Assembly: GCF_902713425.1 (NCBI RefSeq)
Contig: NC_081217.1
Coordinates: forward strand, 20,686,659 to 20,750,658
DNA length: 64,000 nucleotides
Reading direction: 5' to 3'
Source: Acipenser ruthenus
Taxonomy: Eukaryota > Chordata > Actinopteri > Acipenseriformes > Acipenseridae
The notes below the pieces were generated by a model. It had not been told where the DNA came from. It searched no databases and saw nothing but the letters and a program-made list of their open reading frames with translations. Shown here in pieces: positions 1-15,209 of this stretch (position 1 is its first letter; every line of letters begins with the position of its first letter). A program made the translations under genes and the position numbers.

Positions 1-3000
1 GACACAGAGCCTTCAGAGTCTGCAGGGACACACACTCTGTACCATGGCAACACTCACAACACAGCTCCCTGTCTCCCTCTATCTGCAGTGGGGACAAACT
101 CTCCTCCGCCTCATTCAGTCCCTGTTCTATCCCTCTCCACTCTCCCCTTCTCTTATTACATGTAGTGTGGCTCTCCCTCCCTGTCTCAGCCCTGCCCCTC
201 CCTGCTCTCCCTCCCTCCAGCTCCCTGTCTCAGCCCTGCCCCTCCCTGCTCTCCCTCTCCCTCCAGCTCCCTGTCTCAGCCCTGCCCCTCCCTGCTCTCC
301 CTCCCTCCAGCTCCCTGTCTCAGCCCTGCCCCTCCCTGCTCTCCCTCCCTCCAGCTCCCTGTCTCAGCCCTGCCCCTCCCTGCTCTCCCTCCCTCCAGCT
401 CCCTGTCTCAGCCCTGCCCCTCCCTGCTCTCCCTCCCTCCAGCTCCCTGTCTCAGCCCTGCCCCTCCCTGCTCTCCCTCCCTCCAGCTCCCTGTCTCAGC
501 CCTGCCCCCCCCTGCTCTCCCTCTCTCTACCTGCAGTGTGGCTCTCCCTTCCTCCAGCTCGCGGTGAACGTTCTCCTCAGTGACGTCTCTCGCCCGCTCC
601 TCCGCCTGCAGCCTCTTCCTCAGAGTGTACTGGTCACACTTGAATGCCAGGGACAGGTGAGTGAAGGCAGACTGAGGGGGCAGAGACAGACAGACAGACA
701 GCTCAGAGAGACAGACAGATAGACAGACAGACAGCTCAAAAGAGACAGACAGCTCAGAGAGACAGAACTCAGAGAGACAGACAGACAGACAGCTCAAAAG
801 AGACAGACAGCTCAGAGAGACAGACAGACAGACAGACAGCTCAGAGAGATAAGTAGACAGAAGTTTCATCAGAAACACAAGCACTCAGAACTCACCTCTA
901 TCTCTTCTTCTGTCATCTGGACACTGAAGGAGCAGCACAAAAAAATATTATTGTTAAAAAATATTTTTTTAGGCAGTCAGGAAGGTGAAGTCAGACCTCC
1001 CTTCAAAACATAACGTCCTGTCTGGAAAGCAGGCGAAATGCAGTGAAATTGTAACGAAAAAAAAACTAAAGCAATATAAAAAACAGATGCTTAATCCAAG
1101 GTCAATTCACAACAGCAGTCTCTTCTGGGTATAATCCTGTTACTGGCTGCAAATGATGTCAGTCAATAGGGAAAGCAGACGATTGGTTAATGACAGGAAA
1201 GAAGGCGTGGATGGAGTGGAGAGACTGAGGGAGTTGCATTGCAGCATCTTCATACCTGTTGAGACCCAGGCGTTCTAAGATGGAGAGGTTGTCCCAGGAA
1301 GAAGCCAAGAGGTCCTCGGTGCAGTTATCTGGAGAAAAATAACTGAGATGAGTCTGAGACTCTCTGCTGTAACCCAGGCTGACAAACCAGCTGTCTGCCC
1401 TGCACTTGAACAAGTAAACGAGTCAATCCAAGCTTGGGGTTAGGACTGTAAATAAGAGACAAGAGTGAGCCCTGTGTTTGGGACAATTGTTTATTCTGTA
1501 TTAAAGTTCTGAACATGAGAAATACATTCAGCTTATTATATACAGTGCATGCAATATGAAATTCTCTTTCGAGAGACTTTTGATGTTCTGATTATTTTCT
1601 GCAGTGTTTAGAAAATCCTATTTATCACTACACTATAATTTGTGGGATGAGATAGCCAAACCCTTACCTACAGCCGGCCCCCTAGTGGTGAGATCCTTAC
1701 CCTCATCGCTGTCGTCGCTGCCCCCTGGCCTCTCCGCATTGTCACAGGGTCCCAGCGCTGCCTCCAGCTCAGGAGCCTGCGGGAGAGCCAGCAACACAAG
1801 GAGCTCAGCTGCTCGGTCCCTGAGAGGCGTGCCTCCTGGAACCTCCCTTATAGAGCTTGCACGGCAGTGTTGCAGCTTACGTTGCTTGTAAACAGCATGC
1901 ATTCGCCACGCTTTGCCATTGTTAAGCATGGTGTTTGCAATGCTGCACTGTGCTTCCATTGAGCTTTTTATAACAGGAGACATCAAGCAAGCCTTGCAGG
2001 CTTAAACTAAAGGTCTAGTTAGCTTGTCAGTATAAAAGAGCGATTGATGAAGAGCGTGCAGGAGTTAGGGTTAGGGTTAGGGTTAATTAATTAGGGTTAA
2101 TTGTTCACATAAAGTAAATGTTTGTTGCAACCTCTTTCATTGTGCTTTCCTAGACTAAAAAAAACATTTGCATTAAAAAAAAAACGGAGAGAGTTCAAGC
2201 CGCAGATTCATGTGGTAAATCTCTATTCCAGGGTTATTAATGGGAGCCCGCGCCGAGCAGGCTGTCCTCCAATGAAGGATGGGTAATCCTTACCAGCATT
2301 CCTGAACCCTGAGCCTTGCTAATTAAGGGCAGCAGCAGCACGAGCTCAGCAGAAACGCATGCCCTAAACAGGCAGCTCTGTTTAAAATGGAAACTCCTTT
2401 GGCACACAGCGAGACAGAGGCTAGGCTTGAAATCTATTACTGATTGCTCAGTCAGACTGCTGTGGGAAGAGGGGGGCTGCAGAGGCCAGCTTCAGTGTCC
2501 ACAGTATTGTTATTGTGGCTACTGCAGCAGTCTGCCAGTGGCTGTGCTAGTGTTTCTGCAGGGTAATACACTGGGATCAGTGTAGGATCTCAATAGGGCT
2601 ATTTGTTTATTAGCACTAACCCCATCACCACAGGAGAAAGGACTCAATTTCTCACCTGCTCACTTGTGACGTTGAACATTTTTGAGGGATTCTTTTTGTA
2701 ACCTGCTGGGATCAGACAGAGAAGATCATCCTACATTTATTTGAAATAAAAGCATAACATATTTAGATAATTAATCCAGCCCACTCCCCTTCCAGATGGG
2801 GCAATTTCAATGTTCAGAAATATATATTACTTAGAAAAAAAACATATCGAGTTCTTCCTTCATGAAAAGTGCATTTTTTTATATATCCCCTTTACTCACG
2901 ATGTATGCATGTTTTGAAAAAAAAACTTTACGCGAAGCTGCCCTGCCAAAACATACGGTATATGCATTATAAAATAACTACATAGATAAGAAGCTCAATC

Positions 3001-4727
3001 TAATTATACACACAGTGACCACAATAGAAAAAAAACAACTATATTAGAAAAACACCTTCAATTCAACCAAACTGTTTATCTACTGCAAAAATATAACATT
3101 CCTTAACAAAAAAAAACAGTATTATAGCTGAGAGTATGACATGAACATTTTCTTCCTTAGTCTCAGTGGGTCTGCATTCCCCCTGTGATACAAAGGTGTT
3201 TGCTTGTTATAAAGAAAACGCAGCTGTACTGCAGAGTCCCAGAGAGAAAGAACAAACTTAGCCCAGCTTCTGATCCATCCACACCACACCTCATACCCCA
3301 GTACCACCCAGAACTGGCCCTGCTTAGCAGCTAGCACCCAGCTCCCCACCATCTCACTGAAGGATGGACAGTTAACGGTGCATGCATCAGTCCTACCTGC
3401 TGTCACTTTGGCGAGGAGAGCGTCCAAGTCCCTGTGCTGCTGTTTCAGCTTCTCCTTACTAGAAAACATTGTTGGTCTATCTTAAAACAAGGTAAGCCAT
3501 GCGCTGGTATTGAAGTTTGCATTCAAACAAAAAAGGACAAAGAGCTTTAGAACTGTGGGATGCATCAGAACTGCCCACAGCATGAACTATACAACACTGA
3601 CCGCGATCACAGTGGAACACAGGAGAGAATGGCTTTGGCTGTTTAACTGTTCAGGCTGACGTTGTTACCTGGGCAAATGGGACTCCCGGCTCACCTTCTG
3701 CTTCGTCTCGTTAGCGCAGCTCTACACAAACACAAAGCAGGACAGCACAGCAGTGAGGAGATTGGGCTGCTAGGACTGGCAAACAAAAAATATATGCATT
3801 GCAAAGTGTAGCAAAGATACGAAACTAAACATGGCACAATTACACACACAGTGACTGAAGGAGATATTCTCCAGCTCTTCCAGACCTTGTGGATTGCAAA
3901 TGATGTTCAACAAATTGTAACATATACAGCGTTAATCTCCCAAATACAGACCTTATTGTGAGGTTAGGAGTAACATTGTTTCCTAGCAACTAGGATAGTA
4001 GTTGAATCACTTGTGGAAGCTCTGTATGCGTGGGAATAGGTTTTCTCATTCTGATTTAACTATGCATTACCATGCTTTCACTGTTATTTACTGCACTGAC
4101 CCACAGCACAGCATTGAACTTCCCCCCATGCATCGCTACCTGTGTGGGGGTCTGGAGGCTGTCTCCCTGGGGAGGGCTGGCCGTGAAGAGGGAAGAGAGA
4201 GAGAGGGAGCGCTGGTGAACCAAGCGGGACCAGGGATGACTCATAGTGCACACAATGGCATCTGGAGAGAGGGGAAAGAGAGCGAGAGAGGGGCCCTCAC
4301 AGAACAGCACAAACAGATACATTATAAGAAAAACTAGCAGAATGTTGCCAACAATGACAACACAGAGGATCTGGAACAAACGTTGCAAACAGTGGCACTC
4401 CGATGTCCAGGAATCCCTGTTAAACCCCGTCATGCAATTCCATTAATTACTTCTCAATAAGATCCGGTCTGCAGCCTGAGCACCACAATGTAAAAAAAAC
4501 CCAGACTAAAAAAGCACTAGAATCTTTTTTATTATCCAGGCTGAAATGAAACCTTACAGAGAACCGAATACAGAACATTGCAGGCGTTTTCTAGAATGAC
4601 TTCGGAAATCTAAAAGCGATTTGCACGCAGGCAGTTGATTAATGTTGAATTAAACAGCGACATTTCTTACCTGACCCCCATTCAGAATCACTCTGGGCAT
4701 CTCCAGCAGCAGCATGTGTTTGTTAAC
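1..4727 (-). CDS. IRAG/LRMP (MRVI1-like) family gene, 3' part outside window
   Basis: Partial multi-exon gene. Exons that chain in phase (5' to 3'): 3721-3669, 3458-3397, 2702-2656, 1776-1701, 1328-1256, 923-896, 671-531 and 19-1 (running off the window). The product reads through an acidic stretch, then SSWDNLSILERLGLNS, MTEEEIE, AFTHLSLAFKCDQYTLRKRL and QAEERARDVTEENVHREL, a predicted coiled coil. This block matches my memory of the MRVI1 domain shared by IRAG1 (MRVI1) and IRAG2 (LRMP/Jaw1), ER proteins that bind inositol-trisphosphate receptors; no search was run. Two further exon candidates upstream, 4261-4140 (ends phase 0, as needed) and 4727-4671 (phase 0 to 0, reads VNKHMLLLEMPRVILNGGQ), are weaker because one phase junction between them is unexplained. 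A possible still earlier exon ends at a GT near 5921. The start codon was not found. In human the position next to RPL10A is held by TEAD3, so this neighbour differs. The exact paralogue is not assignable. Confidence 0.72.
165..526. repeat. 44-bp minisatellite in an intron of the IRAG-like gene
   Basis: About eight head-to-tail copies of a C/T-rich unit (ctccctgtctcagccctgcc...); successive gtctcagccc starts are 44 bp apart (317, 361). One copy carries a 2-bp insertion. On the transcribed strand the units are runs of G, so the intron RNA is G-rich. The array ends about 5-10 bp from the splice donor of exon 671-531. Confidence 0.9.
686..850. repeat. (GACA)n-derived imperfect microsatellite
   Basis: Interrupted cagacagacag tracts alternate with ctcagagaga and ctcaaaagag spacers, giving a higher-order repeat of roughly 45-60 bp. 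It fills the short intron between exons 923-896 and 671-531 of the IRAG-like gene. Confidence 0.85.
2065..2084 (+). repeat. Short interstitial telomere-like (TTAGGG) tract
   Basis: Three perfect ttaggg units followed by ttaattaattagggttaatt, a decayed continuation. It lies in the intron between exons 2702-2656 and 1776-1701 of the IRAG-like gene. Short internal tracts like this are usually explained by repair events or chance microsatellite growth. Confidence 0.8.
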
Positions 4728-6852
4728 CTGCAGGGCCGTACCCGCCCCTGCACAGAACCCTCAATAGCCACCCTCAATAAAGTGTGCTTCGGTGTGCTGC
4801 TGCAAGCGGGTACTGTGTAGCGCGTCCAGCGCTGTGCTGCAGAATGTTATTGCAAAATATGTTTAAATAATACGCCCCCCCATCTCCCAGCTGTTTATCC
4901 TGTGCTTTCTTCCCACCGTCTGGCATTTCTCACAGTAATGTATACAAGCCCTTAGCGCTGCTGACAGCACCTGCATTCCATGCTAGTTCTTATCACTGGC
5001 TGCAGGTCAGTGTACTGACCCAGGGAGCTGGGGGTGGGGAGGATTCAGGCACAGCCCCTTTGACCTCTGGGGACCGTAGGTGGCTGTAGCATCCAGAGAG
5101 GTTCTTCTTTTACTAGATGCTGATGTAAAATGCAGGGCTACAAGGGTGTAGAAAACACACAGCCAGCGGCTTCAAATGGATTGGTTTATTTGCTTGTTCC
5201 ACCAGATGATTCAAATGCATGCTGCAGTTTTGTCATGCTGTGCAGGTACTGCAGGGTTTGGACACTTCAAACACCATGCATGGTGTTAAATGTAAAACAC
5301 TTGAACTTGATGTTCATGCAGAGGAGCCTGGCTGGTTTGTATAGCGGTTAGGATGCTCGCTTGCCGTGTATGTAGGTTGCTGGTTTGCATTCAGACTCCA
5401 CACTGTCACATTTAACCCGCTGCAGCTATTGATAGTCCAAAAAAAACACATTTTCTCAGATATAAAGCTAATACATTAGTGGTAAGTTTTCAGTCCAGTA
5501 CTGAAACATATAAACTAAGTCAAGGAGACAAGCTAGTAGTTTAAGCAGTGCCCTGTACTCTGGTGAAGAAACTAGCTGAAATGTTTGTCTGATTGACTCA
5601 GTGTGATCCAGTGTTTTGATCAATACTGAAACACACTGAATTGCAATGTAGATTATTATTATTATTATTATTTAAATCCTTCAGTTTATTCATTGTATGG
5701 AAAAAGTAAACGTGCAAAACCACCAGAACATTTTCTTAATTGGAAACTACATTTAAAAAGGGTATTTTTTAATTTTAAAAAGCATTGTTTTGATGCTTTC
5801 TTAACTACTTTATTGTGAAAAAAATACAATATTCACACATCCTAATGTTTGCCCCACCACTAAATGACAAACTTCAGATACAGCAAGTCAATTCCAAAGC
5901 AGTTTCAAACAAAACTCCTACCTTCTGATGCACTGTGCGCAGCTCAAAGCGCTCACATCTCCAGGACACTGATCGAGGAATTAGAAGCAGGGTAATCCTG
6001 TTCACAGAGATTCTCAAAGACAAGCCCCGTGTTTTGGGGTATTTTTCATAGAAAATTGTTCCCAACAGGTGCCCTCAATTCGTAACTTTACCCTCCTGGT
6101 TCCCAGTTCAGGGATTAAAGCGTCCTCTCTGAAGAACACAGATCTTGACCTCTGATAAACCTGCTTGGTTGTGAACCTCTTAATCCCGGAGCGCTGTACA
6201 GATCAAGCTCATTTGAAGCAGCCACGTGTTGTATTTTTAGTCTGTACAGTTTGTCTTGGTAGTGTTTACATGACCACCCTGGAAGCCTGTTATCATTATG
6301 AGGCAAAGGTCAAGCGCCTTTCAATTCAAATGCTGCTGCCTAATGGACCATGCGTGTAAAGCTGACAGTATTTACAAGAAACTATAACAAAGTATAAAAC
6401 AAGTTGTGTTTAGGTCTGGAAGAGGCAATATCACATGCTACAAAATTCAGTAACAGCTACTGCATGAAGTTTGGTTTGGAAAAACAAGATCAGTAATGGA
6501 GCTGATGAATGTATACATTAATATGGCTGAAACACACAATTCTATTAGCTCTACAACTTCATGAAGGGTAACCCACTTGTAGTACCCCAGCACTGCATTC
6601 TTATTTCAGAGCTGCAGAATGTTTCCATACTTCTCATCTATTATATCGTTCTGTTCAAAGGCAACGACTGACAGAGGTAGAAACCAACTCTAATGCTTTA
6701 ACATGGAGGGGTCGTTGCACTAGTGTTTTCCAGAGGTTGAAGATCAGTGTCTTAATAGCAAATGCCTCTAAAATCAGTATTTACTATAGGTCTCAGCGAC
6801 ACAGATACAGCACAAGAAAATCAGACAGGACAGGACTTGAATCTGTAAAAAG
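4728..6852. other. Upstream part of the IRAG-like gene / intergenic, no firm gene
   Basis: No convincing coding exon. A weak exon candidate lies at about 5922-5967 on the minus strand (reads SWRCERFELRTVHQK before a GT donor) and could precede exon 4727-4671 in phase 0. A tRNA-derived SINE lies at about 5327 and a short (TTA)n tract near 5655. The rest is AT-rich and unremarkable. Confidence 0.45.
5327..5412 (+). mobile_element. tRNA-derived SINE fragment (copy 1)
   Basis: Contains an A-box-like tagcggttaggatg and, about 35 bp on, a B-box-like ggtttgcattc, the spacing of a tRNA-type pol III promoter. The core cctggctg.tttg.a.ag.ggtta.gatgctcgcttg is shared with the copy at 38781, which marks it as a dispersed family and not a tRNA gene. 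The B box has drifted from GGTTCRANNCC, so it is old. Confidence 0.6.
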
Positions 6853-6858
6853 TTTATT
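6853..6858 (-). terminator. RPL10A polyadenylation signal
   Basis: AATAAA on the minus strand, about 25 nt after the RPL10A stop codon (6885-6883). A 3' UTR this short is typical of ribosomal protein genes. Confidence 0.85.
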
Positions 6859-6882
6859 ATTCGTTCAAGGCAGGGCGCAGGT

Positions 6883-10278
<3,396 letters not shown>

Positions 10279-10425
10279 GTTGCCAACACGTCTGTCCCTC
10301 CGTGTGCAGTGTTGAAAAAGGGAAGTCGAGCCGCCACTTCCTGCCTAAATACAGTCACATCCCGCGAGAACAGCGGCGGCGAGCACCGCGTTGCGTGTGG
10401 GGTAGTCTGTCCGCCATCTTGGTAG
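10279..10425 (-). promoter_or_regulatory. RPL10A promoter and 5' UTR with TOP tract
   Basis: Upstream of the ATG the transcribed strand carries cttccctttttc (starting near 10325), a 5' terminal oligopyrimidine tract as used by ribosomal protein mRNAs for mTOR/LARP1 translational control; this would give a 5' UTR of about 47 nt. About 90 bp further upstream is ccaagatggcgg (10422-10411), a YY1-type element common in ribosomal protein promoters. The surrounding sequence is CpG-rich. The start site is inferred from motifs only. Confidence 0.7.
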
Positions 10426-10908
10426 TGGCAAATAGACAACGTTACCGTATGATAGTATGATGCAATACATATTTCAGAGAATGTATTTATTAAATACATT
10501 TGAATTAATGTAAACTATATATGATGTGTTTTTAATTGTTAAAAAGTGTGCAGAACTTAATGTTGCATTTTGATGTGTGTCAGTGAATTGGATGCAGGAT
10601 GTGAAGTCTTTGACTGTGTTCCAGCCTAACACCTGTGTGACCACATAGCTTTGCTTTTAACTTCCTCTCGTCTCATCGACAGGGGACAGAATCCGTAACG
10701 GCATCACGCAACACTGTCCCTTTCCATATGATTAACAATAAAAAAAAACACATCATTCATTTGAATGAATGCAGCAGGTGCAGTTCACACAGTATTTACA
10801 GCCCAGTGCCCCAGAAAGCAGTGATAATGACTTTCTTCAACACAAGACGATGAAATGTTTAAAAAAATAAGTTTAATACAGAATGCTCCATTTACAGAAC
10901 AGCATACA
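10426..10908. other. RPL10A-FANCE intergenic spacer
   Basis: AT-rich spacer without coding signal. A variant polyadenylation signal ATTAAA on the minus strand (10877-10872) is the best visible candidate for the FANCE 3' end. If used, the FANCE 3' UTR would contain both minisatellites that follow. Confidence 0.4.
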
Positions 10909-11108
10909 AATCACACAACACCATTAACAAACAAGATTCCTTGTGGATTCTTCAACAAACACACAACATCATTAACAAACAAGATTCCTTGTGGATTCTT
11001 AAATAAACACACAACATCATTAACAAAAGAGATTCCTTGTGGATTCTTCAACAAACACACAACATCATTAACAAAAGAGATTCCTTGTGGATTCTTAAAC
11101 CAACATCA
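10909..11108. repeat. 48-bp minisatellite, about four copies
   Basis: Units begin gattccttgtggattctt at 10935, 10983, 11031 and 11079, exactly 48 bp apart. Alternate copies share variants (ttcaac versus ttaaat/ttaaac; acaagatt versus agagatt), hinting at a 96-bp higher-order duplication. Probably within the FANCE 3' UTR or just beyond it. Confidence 0.92.
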
Positions 11109-11120
11109 TTAAGTGGTAGT

Positions 11121-11565
11121 CTCTGCGCTCCCTGGATCTCTGAAGAGCCCCCACATGGCTCGAGGTCTCTGTGCTCCCCAGATCTCTGGAGAGCCTCCAC
11201 ATGGCTGGAGGTCTCTGTGCTCCCCAGATCTCTGAAGAGCCCCCACATGGCAGGAGGTCTCTGTGCTCCCCAGATCTCTGGAGAGCCTCCACATGGCTGG
11301 AGGTCTCTGTGCTCCCCAGATCTCTGAAGAGCCCCCACATGGCAGGAGGTCTCTGGAGAGCCTCCACATGGCTGGAGGTCTCTGTGCTCCCCAGATCTCT
11401 GGAGAGCCCCCACATGGCAGGAGGTCTCTGGAGAGCCTCCACATGGCAGGAGGTCTCTGTGCTCCCCAGATCTCTGAAGGGCCTCCACATGGCAGGAGGT
11501 CTCTGTGCTCCCCAGATCTCTGGAGAGCCTCCACATGGCAGGAGGTCTCTGTGCTCCCCAGTCCG
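11121..11565. repeat. 46-bp minisatellite, about ten copies
   Basis: Unit ctctgtgctccccagatctc + tggagagcctccacatggct + ggaggt, period 46 bp (for example 11165 and 11211). Some units are shortened to about 30 bp by loss of the gtgctccccagatct part. Variants (gaagagccccc/ggagagcctcc; ggctgg/ggcagg) are interspersed, showing turnover. The array ends about 45 bp from the FANCE stop codon. The long open frames on both strands are a side effect of the repeat. Confidence 0.93.
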
Positions 11566-11608
11566 CTCTGCTGAAGGGCTGCAGCAACTCCCGCCCTCCT
11601 CAACGGCA

Positions 11609-14600
11609 TCAGACAGCAGCGATGCGCTTCAGGGCCGCTTCCAAACACTTCTTCAGGAAGGTCTCGTTTAAGGCAATGGAGCACGCTAAAGTGTTTTTAT
11701 GCGTCACGGTTACCTGTAAACAAAAACAGGAAAAAAAAAGAGAAATCGTTGTTAGATTTCCTGGCTACTGTGGTTCTCAACTCCAGTTCCAGGTGTTACA
11801 GCAGACTTTCATTTGACCAAAGATTATGACCTGTGCAGAACGCATGTTATGTAGCATAACGATGACATCACTGCTATGAATATTCATTCTAATGCTATTG
11901 ACTGAATCTAAGCATTCTAAGCCTTGACTGAATCCCATTGGATAACAACACTCCATGAGCTTCTACCACAGTCACGTAATCAACACCACAGAAAGATGCT
12001 CAGCTTCTGCTTACACTGCTCTGGTGCTTGGTCAGGACTGCAAGGACCAGCTTTGCAAATTTCATGGACTTGCTGAAGTGGGCAGCCTGCTGGCTCAGCC
12101 TGTCAATAAACTGCTCAAACTGGTCCGGGGAGAGCGCCACCTGCAGGGGACATAGCAATCATAATGACAGCAACTCAACATGGAAGCAGCTGAACCGGGA
12201 GCGATTGCAAACTAGCACAGGAAGAGATAGTATTAAGAGCAATGCTACTTCTAGAGGCAGAAGAAGGGAGCAGGGAAATGCCTGTATGTTAGGAGGAGAG
12301 CTCACCTTCCTGTCCAGCAGTGTGTGAATGACAGAGAGGACCTCCTCCCTCCACGGCACGCACAGCACCTGTCTGATCACAGCAAGCAGGGCTCGTTAAC
12401 AACACAGAGCCATGGCCCAAGAGAGACAGCAATTTATGCCACATATGTTTTCTGACAGAGGATTCCCTGAGAAACTTAAAAATTCCTGTTGTGGTTGTGA
12501 AAGTACAACCAGCTTTACAGGAGCCCCACCTCCCCCCGAAACCCCTAAAATCAAAACGAATGCACTTACCCAAACACCAGCACGTAATGTTCAGGGTCCA
12601 GGCAGTCCTCAATCAGTCTGCAGACCAGCTCCATCTGAACACTCCCTGTGAGGCAACAAAGAAGAGTTTCCAGGTCACTCCCAGAGCAGATAGAATCTGA
12701 CCCTGGCTGTGGCTAGTCCACAGTTTGGTTTATTTGGTTTATCAAACAAGCATTGAAGCCAAGGAAGAGTCTCTGTATGTCGCAACGTGGTAAACAAAGT
12801 GCAACGCATCAGGAAAGCCAACGTTCCACTGCTGTGTACACCAGCATGGTGTCCCGTGGATCTGCTGGGCTGCCAGTACCTGTGAACCGGGCCTGCAGGA
12901 TGGGTCCAATCAGAGAGCAGCAGGAGGGCCGGGGGTAGCGGCTGCAAAACGAAGTCACTGCAGTCATGAGGAATCGGGAGGCAGGCTCCGTCAGGGAGAG
13001 GACCTGCAACAAGAAAACTGTTAACACACACTACAGTGGGGCAGCATGGCTCACTGGGATAATGTACCGGTCCCACGCCCAACCTTTAACCTTTGAAGAC
13101 TGGGTTCAAATGAACTAAAGACCACAGAACCCACCACACAATTTGGCACGAACGCTAGTTTCTGTTTGACAAGACACCTAGGACTAAATGACTAGTCCGT
13201 TTAGGTCAAGATTGCAGTACACTCGCTCTTGTGGTGGCTGGCTGTACACAGTGTCAGTGGCCTTTTCAAGAGCATTTCAAACAGGGAGTGCAGGCAGGGT
13301 GCCTGCAAGGAGCTGGCACACCTGTTGGCACGGGGTGCTGTGGTGCCTACCTTGCTGAGGAAGAGACTCCTGGCAAGCTCGGCTGCAGTACTGCAGCTCA
13401 GATCGGGGGAGAGCGCCAGCAGCACGGTGCAGAACTGGGGCAAGACTTGCTCGGGCACCTCAGAGAGACACAGCACACTGCACAACAGCTCCACCTGCAG
13501 GAGGGAGGTCAAATCAGCAAGCGGTCACTATTACATTCTTAAAGAAAGGCTTGAAGATGCAGCTCTGTGTTTTCAATATCATTTTTAACAAAGCAGCAAT
13601 GCTCACCTGAGCTGGATCACACTCATTCAGCACCTGCAGGTCTTCACTGGAGCCTGGCTCTGATTTCTGGATGCAAAACAAATATTATAATTCACCCTAT
13701 ATCCACATATTCCACTAGCATTTATACACTCGTACATACTCTCCCGTATCTGTCACGCACAGACATGTGTCACAATGGTCATGAACAGACTGCACAGAAC
13801 ATGCTCCTGCATTCTGATATCTGATCTTAAACTTTCAACAGTGTGCGCTGGTTATCTGAGTTTTGACAGTACAGGACTTTGACCCAAGGAGGCTTAAATC
13901 AGAAGCCTGGGATGTTAGTAGAGAATACATGAAATACAAAGACAAGACTCACCTCCATATCGGATTCCAGTAGCTCCCTGAGCTTCGGAACGTAAGACTG
14001 CGAAAAAAAATTAGAACTAAATACTTATTCAAAAAATCGAGGAAGAGTGCATTGAAGGTTAAGCTGTGAATCATCCACGACAGACACCCTTCCTGTGCAT
14101 TCAATGTTACGACACTATCTGACTATCAGATCTGCTCCTAATACCAACAGCAAATAATAAGGCACTTGAGAATGCGGTGAGAGGTCTGCAACGGTTTTAA
14201 AACCTTGGTTATATCAGGACAATACAGTACCCGAATTCTGTCAGGAAGCTCTCCAACACTGCCGGTCTTGGAGGTGCCCTGTCCCTCAGATACCACAGAG
14301 ACAGACGCCAGGCTCGGCTGAAGCTTCTCGCTCTCTCCCGAAGCCATCAGTCCTCCAAGCAGCCCACAATCCCCTGCGCTACCCAGCCCTTCATCCAAGA
14401 CAGGCCCATCGAGGATTTCCTCCGCAGCCTTCTCCTCCGTCCCACAATCCACGGCGATGTCGCCAGCGTGGGTCACTTTCTGCTTCTTGCTCTGGCTTCC
14501 CCCGTCCTCAGAGTCCGAGGCGCTGCCCTGGGTCAGCCCGACAGTGTCGCTCTTTCTCTTTCTGTAGTTCTCCGAGTGTGCATTGAAATACCCCATCCAC

Positions 14601-15209
14601 CTGCCTCCAGGCCCACTGCCTGCTCTGATTTTCTCGGACAGCAGCTTCACTCTCTGTTGGCACTCGCTGGTCAGCTGGATCGAAGCAGCAGTGTCGCCGG
14701 ATTCCAGGTCCCGATTTAGGACCCCGAGCAGTGCCTGAACCCAAGAGTCAGATTTGGGGTCCTGTTGGAATGAGCGGACCAAATCCAGCAGGCAATCTCT
14801 GGGCACCGTGGCGTGGGTCCTGTGAAGGAAAGCTAGGAGGTTCCTTTTGAATGCGACAGGAAACAGGCAGACCAGAGGCTTCCTGGGGGAAATCAAGAAA
14901 AATATGAGTGATACAAAGGAAAACTCCCAAGAGCTTTTAACTTGACACACAGGTAACCGGACCCAGGAGTGAATACAGCAGATTGCTCGTGGTGTCTGAT
15001 GCTTACACTGCCAGGCTGTGTGCCTCTCCCTCCAGACAGGGCTCCTCTCTGGTCAGGGTGCTCACCAGGCCCCCCCAGTTAAAGCTCCCCCTCAAGCGTT
15101 GCAACACCTTTAGCGCCAGGGTGGCACCGGTGCTGCCCGACATCAGGGCCTGGATAAGCAGGCGGTGGCTCTTCTCAAACCGCTCAAGCAGACAGCCAGG
15201 GCCCTCCAT
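11609..15209 (-). CDS. fance: Fanconi anemia complementation group E protein
   Basis: Ten coding exons: 15209-15007, 14882-14231, 13997-13953, 13666-13607, 13494-13351, 13003-12880, 12645-12570, 12372-12306, 12140-12015 and 11713-11609. Sum 1602 nt, 533 aa; human FANCE is 536 aa. FANCE is the nuclear core-complex subunit that binds FANCD2 and bridges it, with FANCC/FANCF, to the ubiquitin ligase in interstrand crosslink repair. Human-like blocks include FKRNLLAFLH near the N terminus, LLALSPDLSCSTAAELARSL, SRFLMTAVTSFCSRY, VPWREEVLSVIHTLLDRK, MKFAKLVLAVLTKHQ and the end ETFLKKCLEAALKRIAAV, all in the C-terminal helical-repeat half. The middle (second exon) is low-complexity with basic clusters KRKSD and SKKQK that may serve in nuclear import. 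The acceptor of exon 12372 must be cag|ACAG for phase to close and it restores the conserved Gln. The start Met is the first in its exon; an upstream noncoding exon is likely. Confidence 0.95.
13036..13115 (+). mobile_element. tRNA-like SINE fragment in a FANCE intron
   Basis: A-box-like tggctcactgggataatg followed about 50 bp on by ctgggttcaaatgaac, close to the B-box consensus GGTTCRANNCC. Inserted antisense to FANCE between exons 13494-13351 and 13003-12880. It has no tRNA cloverleaf by eye, so I call it a SINE remnant. Confidence 0.45.

Noticed and set aside
44-722. Pro/Leu/Ser-rich frames near the window start
   Set aside because: Translations of the 44-bp C/T-rich minisatellite, which lies in an intron of the minus-strand IRAG-like gene.
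4056-4433. Minus-strand frame of 125 codons with a hydrophobic, membrane-like segment
   Set aside because: The hydrophobic part is not bounded by good splice sites and runs into a polypyrimidine tract that looks like an intron end; only 4261-4140 is kept, as a weak exon candidate.
11048-11684. Several long open frames on both strands
   Set aside because: They are produced by the 46-bp minisatellite, which stays open in several frames; repeats carry the frames, not a gene.
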